Assembly (NCBI RefSeq): GCF_017948595.1
Contig: NZ_JAGFBV010000001.1
Location: 186,001-250,000, forward strand
Length of the DNA stretch: 64,000 bases
Origin: Flavobacterium geliluteum
GTDB lineage: Bacteria; Bacteroidota; Bacteroidia; Flavobacteriales; Flavobacteriaceae
Reading direction: 5' to 3'
A program made the translations under genes and the position numbers. Positions within the stretch are counted from its first letter, which is position 1. Each line of letters opens with the position of its first letter. Below are positions 7,987-16,170 of the stretch, piece after piece. Under the pieces are notes generated by a model, which ran no database searches, was not told the origin of the DNA, and saw nothing but the letters and a program-made list of their open reading frames with translations.

Positions 7987-9216
7987 TCAGGATATCGTTT
8001 TTAATATGCAGTCTGTTGCTCCTTTGTTGTCTTGAATGTACGACTTGCAAATTGTACCTTTTTCTTTCAGAAAACTTTCATCTGTAAGCAGTCGATCAAA
8101 AGTAGAATTTAACTCTTCTTTGTTAGCAATAACCATACAGCCTCCTATAGCTACCAATTGAACTGCTTCTGCAAAATTAGAATAATTTGGTCCAATCACA
8201 ATCGGAATTCCAAATGTTGCGGGTTCTAATATGTTGTGAATACCAGGATTTCCAAAGCCTCCGCCTACATAAGCAATCGTTCCGTAGCTGTAGATTTTGG
8301 TCAATAACCCAACGGTATCAATAATAAAAACTGTGTAATCGGCTAAATTTTTGTTTTCTTTATCTGAGAATAATACTGTAGATTTTGTGATTTGAGCTTT
8401 AAGATTGGCAATTTGTTCTGTTTTTATATTATGAGGAGCAATGATAAATTTTATGTTTTTGGGAGCTTGGTTGATGTATTCAATTAGCAGGGTTTCGTCT
8501 TTTGGCCAAGAGCTTCCGATGATTACAGTGGGTTTGTTGTTTGTAAATGCGGCTATAAAATCTACATGATTGTCTCGTTCCAGAATTGCTGCCACGCGAT
8601 CAAATCGGGTATCGCCAGAAATAATTACGTTATGGAAACCAATAGCCTCAATTTTTTCTTTCGAACTTTGATTCTGAACAAAAAAATACGTAAAAGTTTC
8701 AAGTGCTTTTCGATAAAATCCGCCATACCATTTAAAAAACATTTGATTGTCTCTAAAAATTCCTGAGATCAAATAAGTAGGTGCTTTTAGTTTTTTTAAT
8801 TCGTTGAGATAGTTCAGCCAAAATTCGTATTTTATGAAGAAAACCATTTCCGGATGTACCAATTTTAAAAATTTGTTTGCATTGTTTTTGGTGTCTAAAG
8901 GCAGGTATACAGTGACATCGGCAACAGTATTGTTTTTTCTTACCTCATAACCTGAAGGCGAAAAAAAAGTAATGATAATTTTGTGAGAAGGATGTTTTTC
9001 TTTTATTTTTTCTATCACTGGCAGACCTTGTTCATATTCGCCAAGTGAAGCTGTATGAAACCAGATCGTTCTGTCTGAAGGATTTATTTTTTGCTCCAAA
9101 ACTGCAAATACATTTTTTCGGCCTTCAACAAAAAGTTTAATTTTTGGGCTAAAAAGTGCGATGATTTTTAGAAAAAACGACGCAATAGAAACAACTAAAT
9201 TATAGAGAAAAAGCAT
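7987..9216 (-). CDS. waaA: 3-deoxy-D-manno-octulosonic acid (Kdo) transferase
   Basis: This 409-residue GT30-family glycosyltransferase transfers Kdo from CMP-Kdo to lipid A precursor at the inner membrane. It has an N-terminal hydrophobic anchor (about 1-24). Then come the GT30 signature IWFHTASLGEYEQGLPVIE, with the catalytic Glu, and FFIKYEFW. The C-terminal nucleotide-binding domain has YVGGGFGNPGIHNILEPATFG. Length fits the family. It is divergent from the DegT aminotransferase gene, another surface-sugar gene. Confidence 0.95.
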   Translation of the reverse strand: MLFLYNLVVSIASFFLKIIALFSPKIKLFVEGRKNVFAVLEQKINPSDRTIWFHTASLGEYEQGLPVIEKIKEKHPSHKIIITFFSPSGYEVRKNNTVADVTVYLPLDTKNNANKFLKLVHPEMVFFIKYEFWLNYLNELKKLKAPTYLISGIFRDNQMFFKWYGGFYRKALETFTYFFVQNQSSKEKIEAIGFHNVIISGDTRFDRVAAILERDNHVDFIAAFTNNKPTVIIGSSWPKDETLLIEYINQAPKNIKFIIAPHNIKTEQIANLKAQITKSTVLFSDKENKNLADYTVFIIDTVGLLTKIYSYGTIAYVGGGFGNPGIHNILEPATFGIPIVIGPNYSNFAEAVQLVAIGGCMVIANKEELNSTFDRLLTDESFLKEKGTICKSYIQDNKGATDCILKTIS

Positions 9217-9261
9217 GAGTTTATTTTTTGGGCTAAAATACGTTTCTTTCGATTATTTTCA

Positions 9262-9291
9262 TTGTTTGAAGGTATTAAATAACTATTTTTG
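9262..9291 (+). promoter_or_regulatory. Promoter of the DegT-galE unit
   Basis: TTG at 9262-9264, a 19-base spacer and TATTTTTG at 9284-9291, 63 bases before the ATG. Confidence 0.65.
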
Positions 9292-9354
9292 TTCTTTGTT
9301 TTGATGATTCGGTTGTAAAATCAAATCTTAAAGTTTTAAATTAAAGAAAGATAA

Positions 9355-10488
9355 ATGAAAAAAATTCAAATGGTTGACTTAAAAGGTCAATACGAGAAAA
9401 TAAAAGCGACTGTAGATGCTTCAATTCAAGAGGTTTTAGAAACAAATACTTATATAAATGGGCCTTTAGTTCATCAATTTCAAGCTGATTTAGAGCAATA
9501 TTTAGATGTTAAACACGTTATTCCATGTGCTAATGGAACCGATGCATTGCAAATTGCTATGATGGGGCTTGATTTGAAACCCGGCGATGAGGTAATCACG
9601 GCAGATTTTACATTTGCAGCAACTGTTGAAGTTATCGCTTTGCTTCAACTTACGCCAGTTTTGGTGGATGTTGATATGAATAATATGAATATTTCGCTTG
9701 ACGGAATTAGAAAAGCGATTACGCCAAAAACCAAGGCAATTGTTCCTGTACATTTATTTGGTCGTGCAGCCAATATGGATGCCATTATGGAAATTGCGAA
9801 CGAGCATAATCTCTATGTAATCGAAGATAATGCACAAGCAATTGGAGCCGATTATAAGTCTCAAGATGGTTCTAAAAAGAAATTAGGAACAATTGGTCAT
9901 GTGGGCGCAACTTCTTTTTTCCCTTCTAAAAATTTAGGTTGTTACGGAGATGGAGGAGCAATTTTTACTAATGATGATGAGTTGGCGCACATCTTGCGAG
10001 GTATTGTAAATCATGGAATGTACGAAAGATACCATCATGATGTAGTAGGGGTAAATTCTCGTTTAGATAGTATTCAGGCGGGAGTTTTAAAAGCTAAATT
10101 GCCCAATTTAGACGCTTACAATAAAGCACGACAAGATGCGGCTAGAAAATATAGTTTGGCTCTAAGTGTGAGTCCGGATATTTGGGCACCAACGATTTGT
10201 GAAAGCTGTGATTGCCACGTTTTTCATCAGTATGTTATCAGAATTCTGAACGGAAAACGCGACGGATTGTTAGCGCATTTGCAGGATAAAGGGATTCCAT
10301 GTGCCATTTATTACCCGATTCCGTTGCATAGCCAAAAAGCGTATGCTAGTTCAAGATACCAGGAAGAAGATTTTCCTGTAACCAATCAGTTGTGTACAGA
10401 AGTAATTGCATTGCCAATGCACACCGAGTTAGATGATGAGCAAATTAAGTTTATTACAGATTCTGTTTTAGAGTTTTTAAATAATTAA
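9355..10488 (+). CDS. DegT/DnrJ/EryC1/StrS family sugar aminotransferase
   Basis: This 377-residue PLP-dependent aminotransferase acts on a keto-sugar nucleotide, supplying an amino sugar for LPS, capsule or glycoprotein glycan. Motifs are PCANGTDALQIAM, IEDNAQAIGADY and TSFFPSKNLGCYGDGG, with Lys192 the expected PLP Schiff-base residue; later EYPIPLH-like YYPIPLHSQ follows. It resembles WbpE-type enzymes, but the sugar cannot be deduced. It is two bases upstream of galE, so the two are surely one transcript. Confidence 0.92.
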   Translation: MKKIQMVDLKGQYEKIKATVDASIQEVLETNTYINGPLVHQFQADLEQYLDVKHVIPCANGTDALQIAMMGLDLKPGDEVITADFTFAATVEVIALLQLTPVLVDVDMNNMNISLDGIRKAITPKTKAIVPVHLFGRAANMDAIMEIANEHNLYVIEDNAQAIGADYKSQDGSKKKLGTIGHVGATSFFPSKNLGCYGDGGAIFTNDDELAHILRGIVNHGMYERYHHDVVGVNSRLDSIQAGVLKAKLPNLDAYNKARQDAARKYSLALSVSPDIWAPTICESCDCHVFHQYVIRILNGKRDGLLAHLQDKGIPCAIYYPIPLHSQKAYASSRYQEEDFPVTNQLCTEVIALPMHTELDDEQIKFITDSVLEFLNN

Positions 10489-10490
10489 AA

Positions 10491-11504
10491 ATGAAAATAT
10501 TAGTAACAGGAGGATTAGGATTTATTGGTTCGCATACTGTAGTCGAACTGCAAAATGAAGGCTTTGAAGTGGTGATAATCGATAACCTCTCAAATTCTTC
10601 GGAAGATGTTTTGAAAGGGATTGTCAAGATAACAGGAAAAGAGCCTTTATTTGAAAAGTTAGATTTAAGAGAAAAGACAGCGGTTCAGAATTTCTTTAAG
10701 AAACACAGTGATATTGCCGGAGTCATTCATTTTGCAGCTTCAAAAGCAGTGGGAGAAAGTGTCGAAAACCCTTTGTTGTACTATGAAAACAATATTAGCG
10801 CATTAGTGTATCTGTTACAAGAATTACAGCAAAAAACAGAGGCAAGCTTTATTTTTAGCTCTTCTTGTACAGTGTACGGTCAAGCCGAAAAGATGCCAAT
10901 TACAGAAGATGCTCCTGTACAGGTTGCAATGTCTCCTTATGGAAATACCAAACAAATAGGAGAAGAAATAATTACAGATACGGCAAAAGTTACCAATATC
11001 AGCGCAATTTTGTTGCGTTATTTTAACCCGGTAGGAGCTCATGAAACTACTGAAATTGGAGAATTACCATTAGGTGTTCCTCAAAATTTGGTTCCGTTTA
11101 TTACCCAGACCGGAATAGGATTACGAAAAGAATTATCTGTTTTTGGAAATGATTATCCAACAGCAGACGGGACTGCGATTCGTGATTACATTCATGTTGT
11201 CGATTTAGCGAAAGCGCATGTAATAGCATTGCAACGCTTGCTGAATAAAAAGAATTTGCACAAAGTTGAGACTTTCAATTTAGGAACAGGCAAAGGAAGT
11301 TCTGTTTTGGAGGTTATTACTAGTTTTGAAAAGGTAAGCGAAAAGAAAATACCTTACCAATTTATGCCACGTCGCGAAGGCGATATCACTGAAGCGTATG
11401 CTAATACAGATAAAGCAAATACTGTTTTAGGTTGGAAAGCACAGTTAACATTAGACGATGCAATGGAAAGTGCATGGAAATGGGAGCAGAAGGTTCGCTC
11501 TTAG
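10491..11504 (+). CDS. galE: UDP-glucose 4-epimerase
   Basis: A 337-residue extended short-chain dehydrogenase. It has an NAD-binding GGLGFIG at 7-13, IDNLSNSS, the SSSCTVYG segment and the catalytic Tyr150-x3-Lys154 in SPYGNTK. It interconverts UDP-Glc and UDP-Gal (possibly also the N-acetyl forms), feeding surface polysaccharide synthesis. Its full length and the C-terminal RREGD segment fit GalE. It is the second gene of the operon and is followed by a strong terminator. Confidence 0.95.
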   Translation: MKILVTGGLGFIGSHTVVELQNEGFEVVIIDNLSNSSEDVLKGIVKITGKEPLFEKLDLREKTAVQNFFKKHSDIAGVIHFAASKAVGESVENPLLYYENNISALVYLLQELQQKTEASFIFSSSCTVYGQAEKMPITEDAPVQVAMSPYGNTKQIGEEIITDTAKVTNISAILLRYFNPVGAHETTEIGELPLGVPQNLVPFITQTGIGLRKELSVFGNDYPTADGTAIRDYIHVVDLAKAHVIALQRLLNKKNLHKVETFNLGTGKGSSVLEVITSFEKVSEKKIPYQFMPRREGDITEAYANTDKANTVLGWKAQLTLDDAMESAWKWEQKVRS

Positions 11505-11538
11505 TCTGAGTTGAAATAGCACTTTTTAGATAAAAAAT

Positions 11539-11577
11539 AAAATCCCAAATGATCATTTTGATTATTTGGGATTTTTT
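11539..11577 (+). terminator. Terminator of the DegT-galE operon
   Basis: The 12-bp stem AAAATCCCAAAT / ATTTGGGATTTT ends in a T-run. Confidence 0.88.
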
Positions 11578-11622
11578 GTTGTAATGAATTTATTGTAAAT
11601 TCGTTATCTAAAGAAACGGATT

Positions 11623-11814
11623 ATGAACGAGAAGAAAGAAAATAATAACAATAAAGTTGAAGAACCGGCCCTACAATACGATCCTCAGCAATCAAAATTT
11701 AAACGCATAGACCCAGATACTTTTGATTTTGATGCTGAGTTTGCCAAAGGACTGACTCTGGAGGAAGCAAAAGAGGAATCTATTAAAAGAATCAGAGAAT
11801 GGTGGGGAAAATAG
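11623..11814 (+). CDS. Probable antitoxin of a type II toxin-antitoxin pair
   Basis: A 63-residue, highly charged, polar protein (start MNEKKENNNNKVEEP). Its C-terminal half, FDAEFAKGLTLEEAKEES, resembles the tail of small Bacteroidota antitoxins. Its stop overlaps the next start by 16 bases, the usual coupled layout of antitoxin before toxin. No DNA-binding domain is obvious, so repression of its own promoter is uncertain. Identity rests mainly on the partner. Confidence 0.65.
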   Translation: MNEKKENNNNKVEEPALQYDPQQSKFKRIDPDTFDFDAEFAKGLTLEEAKEESIKRIREWWGK

Positions 11815-12125
11815 TAGTTTTCTTTACCCCAGATGTTATTCGGTATCTTGATGATTTAGTTAGAGTTTTATATAAAAAAGAATATTTTGGTTTTGTAGAA
11901 TCTGCGGAAGAATATGTTTCTGCTATTTATGATGTAATTCCTGAAAGAGTAAAAAAGATTCCTCACAAAAAATCACCGCATTCACTACAATATTTAGGTT
12001 CTCAATATGTTTTTTATAAAACGAATACACGAACAACTTGGTATATTTTCTTTGAAAAAAGAGATCAGAATTATTTGATAACGGGTATTATTAATAATTA
12101 CTGTATCGAAGCAAAAGAGCTCTGA
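11799..12125 (+). CDS. RelE/ParE-family toxin
   Basis: This 108-residue protein has the compact basic ParE/RelE-fold layout: an N-terminal helix (TPDVIRYLDDLVRVLYKKEYFG) and C-terminal strands (QYVFYKTNTRTTWYIFFEKRDQ, then YLITGIINNY). The YKTNTRTTWYIFF segment is typical of a Bacteroidota RelE/ParE group. Members inhibit translation or gyrase; which one applies cannot be read here. The start ATG lies inside the antitoxin gene, implying translational coupling. Confidence 0.78.
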   Translation: MVGKIVVFFTPDVIRYLDDLVRVLYKKEYFGFVESAEEYVSAIYDVIPERVKKIPHKKSPHSLQYLGSQYVFYKTNTRTTWYIFFEKRDQNYLITGIINNYCIEAKEL

Positions 12126-12130
12126 AATAA

Positions 12131-12164
12131 AAAATCCTCACAAACTTATTTAGTTTATGAGGAC
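12131..12164. terminator. Shared terminator between the toxin gene and fabD
   Basis: The stem TCCTCA / TGAGGA, with inner AAACT/AGTTT pairing, lies between convergent genes and can serve both strands. Confidence 0.65.
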
Positions 12165-12211
12165 TTTGCTTTATGTAGATTTTCTATGAAAAACTAGTTT
12201 TTGTCTACAAA

Positions 12212-13087
12212 TTATGCATTAGCAGTAACCGCTTCTTTATCAATTTTTCCAATCAGGCCTGTTAGTACTTTTCCTGGTCCAACTTCGGTAAATAAAGTAG
12301 CGCCGTCAGCGATCATTTGTTGTACAGATTGTGTCCATTTTACAGGTGCTGTAAGCTGAATAATTAAATTCTTTTTGATCTCGTTTGCATCAGAAACAGC
12401 GTTTGCCGTTACATTTTGATATACCGGACAAATAGGTGTCGAGAATGTTGTTGCCTCAATAGCGGCGGCCAATTCTTCTCTTGCAGGCTCCATCATGGGT
12501 GAGTGAAAAGCTCCTCCAACAGGTAAAATCAAAGCACGTTTTGCCCCTGCTGCTTTCATGGCTTCATAAGCTTTTTCGACAGCAGTTGTTTCGCCAGAAA
12601 TTACTAATTGTCCCGGGCAGTTGTAGTTGGCAGCAACCACAACACCATCAATAGAAGCACAAACCTCTTCGACTATATTATCTGCTAATCCTAAAACGGC
12701 AGCCATTGTAGAAGGTTTAATTTCGCAGGCTTTTTGCATCGCCAAAGCACGTTTTGAAACTAATTGTAAAGCGTCTTCAAAAGACAAAGTTCCGTTGGCA
12801 ACTAATGCCGAAAATTCGCCTAACGAATGTCCTGCAACCATTTCGGGCTTAAAATCTGCTCCTAAAGTTTTGGCTAAAATAACTGAGTGTAAAAATACTG
12901 CTGGTTGTGTAACTTTTGTTTCTTTTAGTTCTTCGGCAGTACCTTCAAACATGATATCTGTAATTCTAAAACCTAAAATTTCATTGGCTTTTTCGAATAA
13001 TTCTTTGGCCAAAGCCGATGTTTCATATAAGTCTTTGCCCATTCCTGTAAATTGTGCGCCCTGACCCGGAAATACGTATGCTTTCAT
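12212..13087 (-). CDS. fabD: Malonyl-CoA:ACP transacylase
   Basis: A 291-residue FabD that loads malonate onto ACP to start fatty-acid elongation in the cytosol. It begins MKAYVFPGQGAQFTGMG. It has the nucleophile Ser in GHSLGEFSALVA and the catalytic His in GGAFHSPMM, with the closing PGKVLTGLIGKI segment. Length and motifs are complete. It appears to be a single gene with its own promoter box. Confidence 0.96.
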   Translation of the reverse strand: MKAYVFPGQGAQFTGMGKDLYETSALAKELFEKANEILGFRITDIMFEGTAEELKETKVTQPAVFLHSVILAKTLGADFKPEMVAGHSLGEFSALVANGTLSFEDALQLVSKRALAMQKACEIKPSTMAAVLGLADNIVEEVCASIDGVVVAANYNCPGQLVISGETTAVEKAYEAMKAAGAKRALILPVGGAFHSPMMEPAREELAAAIEATTFSTPICPVYQNVTANAVSDANEIKKNLIIQLTAPVKWTQSVQQMIADGATLFTEVGPGKVLTGLIGKIDKEAVTANA

Positions 13088-13144
13088 TTGTCTAATTTAA
13101 AGATTGAATTTTTTATAATTGAAAAATTAGCTTCAATTGAAAGG

Positions 13145-13152
13145 CAAAAATA
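13145..13152 (-). promoter_or_regulatory. -7 promoter box of fabD
   Basis: The minus strand reads TATTTTTG, 57 bases before the fabD ATG. Confidence 0.45.
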
Positions 13153-13160
13153 GTATTTTT

Positions 13161-13523
13161 TTAGCTCGTATAATCCTTAAACATGTAAATCCATGCTAAT
13201 CTTGAAAATCGGAGATTGAAAGAAGTGAGTAAGATAATTACAACGGCAATAATTGGAATGATTCGTAAATCGAAAGTTTTTTCGAAAAAAAATTGTGCAA
13301 TACAATAAGTAGCAATACCTTGCGCAACGGTTAATCCGTAATTTACGTACATAGCACCAAAAAAATATCCAGGTTCTTTTTGAAATTTATAATGGCAATG
13401 GCTGCAAGTTTCATTCATTTTTGGTAAACCAAAATTCAGGAAAATATTTTTGTCTTTAAAAACTTTTCCTTTATGACAAATAGGACATTCGTTACTTAAA
13501 ATATGTGTTAATGCACTTGACAT
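13161..13523 (-). CDS. DUF983 membrane protein
   Basis: This 120-residue protein has an N-terminal zinc-ribbon-like pair of cysteine motifs (CPICHKG near 14-20 and CSHCHYKF near 40-47). The family segment EPGYFFGAMYVNYG and two predicted membrane helices follow (about 62-80 and 87-104). This is the DUF983 arrangement. The role is unknown, and in other bacteria such genes often sit near cytochrome oxidase genes. It is divergent from the AraC regulator. Confidence 0.85.
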   Translation of the reverse strand: MSSALTHILSNECPICHKGKVFKDKNIFLNFGLPKMNETCSHCHYKFQKEPGYFFGAMYVNYGLTVAQGIATYCIAQFFFEKTFDLRIIPIIAVVIILLTSFNLRFSRLAWIYMFKDYTS

Positions 13524-13546
13524 GATCTTGTTGTTTTTTATTTATA

Positions 13547-13554
13547 CAAAGGTA
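13547..13554 (-). promoter_or_regulatory. -7 promoter box of the DUF983 gene
   Basis: The minus strand reads TACCTTTG, 23 bases before the ATG. Confidence 0.5.
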
Positions 13555-13618
13555 ATTCAGCTGCTTATAAAAGTCTTTTTTATATCTTCGCTACTTATAG
13601 CACAATAAAGACATTTGC

Positions 13619-14482
13619 ATGAAAAAATATCCAATATATAGTGTTCAGAATTTTAGCTGCAATGATATTCATCGTGATTTTTATGTGAATACTTTTAAAG
13701 AGCATCTCAAAAGCCACAGTTTTGTCGAAGAACCACATCGTCATGATTCTTATTTAATGGTGTTTTTTACGAATGGTTCAGGACAACATGAAGTTGATTT
13801 TGATCAATTCGAAATAAAAAAAGGAAGTCTATTCGTTTTACAGCCTGGACAAATGCATCATTGGAGTTTATCAGAAGATATTGAAGGTTTTGTGATTATT
13901 TTTTCACAAGAATTATATAATTTATACTTCGGACAGAAAAAAATCAAAGATTATAATTTTTATAATTCGATTCTTAACAGACCTGAAATGGTTTTTGAAA
14001 CAGAAGAAATACTGAAAATAGTACCTTATTTTGATTTGTTGTTTCAGGAGAATCTTCAAAACAATAAATTGCAATTAGATAAAATGTTGAATCTCTTAGA
14101 CTGCATTCATATCGAAATTGCCCGCAAATACAGTGAGACCTATTCGCATCAAGTACATTCGTACAATATTAAAATAAGCACATTTGAAGCTCTTTTAGAA
14201 CAATATTTCAAAACTCAAAAACTACCTTCCTTTTATGCAGAGAAACTAAATATTACATTGAAACATTTAAACAGAATCTGCAATGAAATTTTACAAAAAA
14301 CAGCAACAGAAGTAATAACAGATCGCGTAACTCTGGAAATAAAAAGAATGTTGATAGACAAAGAATTAGCAGTTAATGAAGTGGCTTATAAAGTTGGGTA
14401 CGAAGATTACTCGTATTTCTCCAGATTTTTCAAAAAACAAACCGGAATGTCTCCTACTCAATTTCGAAATACTCCAAGATGA
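13619..14482 (+). CDS. AraC-family transcriptional regulator
   Basis: A 287-residue regulator. It has an N-terminal cupin-like sensor domain (HRHDSYLMVFFTNG, LQPGQMHHW) and a C-terminal double helix-turn-helix ending YSYFSRFFKKQTGMSPTQFRNTPR, the canonical AraC/XylS signature. The ligand and target are unknown. Its nearest downstream neighbours are yceI and pirin, which share an operator-like element, so it is one candidate regulator for them. Its last 60 bases are duplicated downstream in the tandem array at 14426-15060. The gene itself is intact. Confidence 0.92.
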   Translation: MKKYPIYSVQNFSCNDIHRDFYVNTFKEHLKSHSFVEEPHRHDSYLMVFFTNGSGQHEVDFDQFEIKKGSLFVLQPGQMHHWSLSEDIEGFVIIFSQELYNLYFGQKKIKDYNFYNSILNRPEMVFETEEILKIVPYFDLLFQENLQNNKLQLDKMLNLLDCIHIEIARKYSETYSHQVHSYNIKISTFEALLEQYFKTQKLPSFYAEKLNITLKHLNRICNEILQKTATEVITDRVTLEIKRMLIDKELAVNEVAYKVGYEDYSYFSRFFKKQTGMSPTQFRNTPR

Positions 14483-15060
14483 TTTTGCCACTAATTACAC
14501 AAATTTCCACGAATTATTTTTTCGTTTATTGACTAAAATATTTTTATGCCACAGATTAAAAAGATTTTCACAGATTTAAATCTATAGAATCGTTTAATCT
14601 GTGGCAAACAAAAAAAAATGCTTACACTTTTCAAAAACAAACCGGAATGTCTCCCACCGAATTTCGAAATACTTCAAGATAACTTTGCCTCGAATTACAC
14701 AAATTTCCACGAATTATTTTTTCGTTTATTGACTAAAATATTTTTATGCCACAGATTAAAAAGATTTTCACAGATTTAAATCTATAGAATCGTTTAATCT
14801 GTGGCAAACTAAAAAAAAATGCCTGCACTTTTCAAAAACAAACCGGAATGTTTTCCACCGAATTTCGAAATACTCCAATATAACTTTGCCACTAATTACA
14901 CAAATTTCCACGAATTATTAGTTTAATTTTTTTGCCACAGATTAAAGGATTATTTTGATTTTGAATCTTTAAAAATCTTCTAATCTGGGACAGGAAAAGA
15001 TCCCGTTTTTTACAGAAAAAAATTAGTGAAAATTTGTGTAATTCGAGGCAAACTTTTTTT
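14426..15060 (+). repeat. Three tandem ~200-bp units containing the 3' end of the AraC gene
   Basis: Unit 1 (about 14428-14627) is the last 55 bases of the AraC gene plus its downstream spacer. Unit 2 (about 14628-14828) and unit 3 (from about 14829, diverging after about 14918) repeat it with periods of 200 and 201 bp. Units 2 and 3 keep a readable ghost of the C-terminus (TGMSPTEFRNTSR then stop in unit 2). The spacer holds inverted repeats: GCCACAGATTAAA with TTTAATCTGTGGC, and arms GCCACTAATTACACAAATTT and a near reverse complement at the end of unit 3. There is no transposase. This replaces any gene call in the 665-bp gap. Confidence 0.9.
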
Positions 15061-15079
15061 AGGACATGACGGCAAACAA

Positions 15080-15118
15080 AAAAAGCCTGCACTTCCTAAA
15101 AAGTGCAGGCTTTTTAAC
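15080..15118. terminator. Strong bidirectional terminator downstream of yceI
   Basis: A 15-bp perfect stem (AAAAAGCCTGCACTT at 15080-15094 with 15101-15115) and a 6-base loop have T-runs on either strand. On the minus strand it ends the yceI transcript. Confidence 0.9.
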
Positions 15119-15147
15119 CAACCAAATTAAACCTATTATTATGCGTA

Positions 15148-15681
15148 TTATGCTTGTTTTGCAAATTGTAATTCGATATTCAATTTTACTTCTTCACCAA
15201 CCAAAACACCACCAGTTTCAAGAGCTGAGTTCCAGTTTAGTCCCCAATCTTTACGATTGATTTTTCCCTCAATACTCAATCCCACTTTTGTATTTCCCCA
15301 TGGGTCAGTCATGATTCCGCTAAAATCTACAGGAAAAGTTACTGATTTAGAAATGCCTTTGATAGTTAAATCTCCAGTTATTTCATAATCTCCTGCATCA
15401 ATTTTTTTGAATGATGAAGCTTTGAAAGTCAGTTTTGGATTGTTTTCAACATCAAAGAAATCGGCGCTTCTTAAGTGACCATCTCTGTCTGCATTAGCAG
15501 TGTCGATAGAAGCGATATCGCCAGAGAATTCGATAGCTGCATTCTCAAAATTATCACCGTCTGTAGTGATTGATGCATCGTAAGTTCCGAATTTTCCTGA
15601 AACATTTGTAAACATCATGTGTTTAACTTTAAAACCAATTTCTGAGTGTGTTGGGTCAATTGCCCATTTTGTAGTTGCCAT
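15148..15681 (-). CDS. YceI-family lipocalin-like protein
   Basis: A 177-residue single-domain YceI protein, beginning WAIDPTHSEIGFKVKHMM with GKF, HLRSADFFDVENNP, DLTIKG and NRKDWGLNW, all family landmarks. YceI proteins form an elongated beta-barrel that binds polyisoprenoid-type lipids, and many have signal peptides. This one has none, so it should be cytosolic. Promoter box TAACTTTG lies at 15720-15727. It has an element identical to that of the pirin gene at the same spacing, so the two are probably co-regulated. Confidence 0.93.
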   Translation of the reverse strand: MATTKWAIDPTHSEIGFKVKHMMFTNVSGKFGTYDASITTDGDNFENAAIEFSGDIASIDTANADRDGHLRSADFFDVENNPKLTFKASSFKKIDAGDYEITGDLTIKGISKSVTFPVDFSGIMTDPWGNTKVGLSIEGKINRKDWGLNWNSALETGGVLVGEEVKLNIELQFAKQA

Positions 15682-15719
15682 AATTTTTATTTTTAAATAG
15701 TTATTTCATTTTGATAGGA

Positions 15720-15727
15720 CAAAGTTA
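15720..15727 (-). promoter_or_regulatory. -7 promoter box of yceI
   Basis: The minus strand reads TAACTTTG, 38 bases before the ATG. The shared 22-bp element begins 19 bases upstream of it. Confidence 0.6.
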
Positions 15728-15746
15728 CGATCAGAGTATTCGAAAC

Positions 15747-15768
15747 GCACTTAACCTAGATTAAGAAA
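15747..15768 (-). promoter_or_regulatory. Operator-like element, copy 1 (upstream of yceI)
   Basis: This is a 22-bp stretch identical to 16943-16964. Its core, CTTAACCTAGATTAAG, is an inverted repeat (CTTAA / TTAAG around six bases). It sits 19 bases from the -7 box, placing it over and just upstream of the -33 region. This suggests an activator or repressor site, or an unusual -33 element. Confidence 0.75.
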
Positions 15769-15875
15769 TAAAAGTGTGTATGTTATCTGAAGGAATTCTG
15801 AGATTTTTTATGAGCTTGAATAGGAGACAAACGAAGTAAGATACATTATAGAAAGAAACAGTGTCAATTTACGTG

Positions 15876-16051
15876 AAATTTCACGTTTGTGATGTCTAAT
15901 TTCACGTCTGTGATGTCAAATTTCACGTCCGTGATGCCAAATTTCACGTCCGTGACGTCAAATTTCACGTCTTTGATGTAAAATTTCACGTCCGTGACGC
16001 CAAATTTCACGTCCTTGACGTAAAGTTTCACGTCCGTGATGTAAAGTTTCG
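15876..16051. repeat. 21-bp tandem array, 8 copies, each with an internal palindrome
   Basis: Eight 21-bp units (15876-16043) plus a partial ninth. TTTCACGT is present in all eight. Most units contain TCACGTCCGTGA or a near form, a hyphenated palindrome whose right half varies. The first unit is flanked by the perfect palindrome ACGTGAAATTTCACGT. The period equals two helical turns. On the minus strand one frame stays open throughout (heptapeptides of type KFDVTDV) but has no ATG. It lies between the pirin terminator and the yceI promoter. Confidence 0.93.
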
Positions 16052-16089
16052 GTGTTGTTTAGGAGTTTTGGGTCGTTTTAGCGAAAGCG

Positions 16090-16141
16090 GAAAAAAAAAG
16101 AAACGATAAATACCTGTAAAATCATGCAATTTATCGTTTCT
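16090..16141 (-). terminator. Terminator of the pirin gene
   Basis: The 12-bp stem AGAAACGATAAA / TTTATCGTTTCT is followed on the minus strand by a long T-run (the A-run at 16091-16099). Confidence 0.88.
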
Positions 16142-16170
16142 TGAGAAAAAAGTAGGTGTTGTTTCGCTAC

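Noticed and set aside
12627..13064. 145-codon plus-strand frame
   Set aside because: It is the antisense shadow of fabD, which has full catalytic motifs.
14628..14900. Possible additional AraC genes or pseudogenes
   Set aside because: Only the last 15-18 codons are present, without upstream coding sequence; these are tandem copies of a gene end.
15892..15980. Plus-strand frame MSNFTSVMSNFTSV across the 21-bp array
   Set aside because: It stops after 29 codons and has no signals; the array is better explained at DNA level.
15876..16051. Possible CRISPR array
   Set aside because: Units are directly contiguous with no unique spacers, and no cas genes are nearby.
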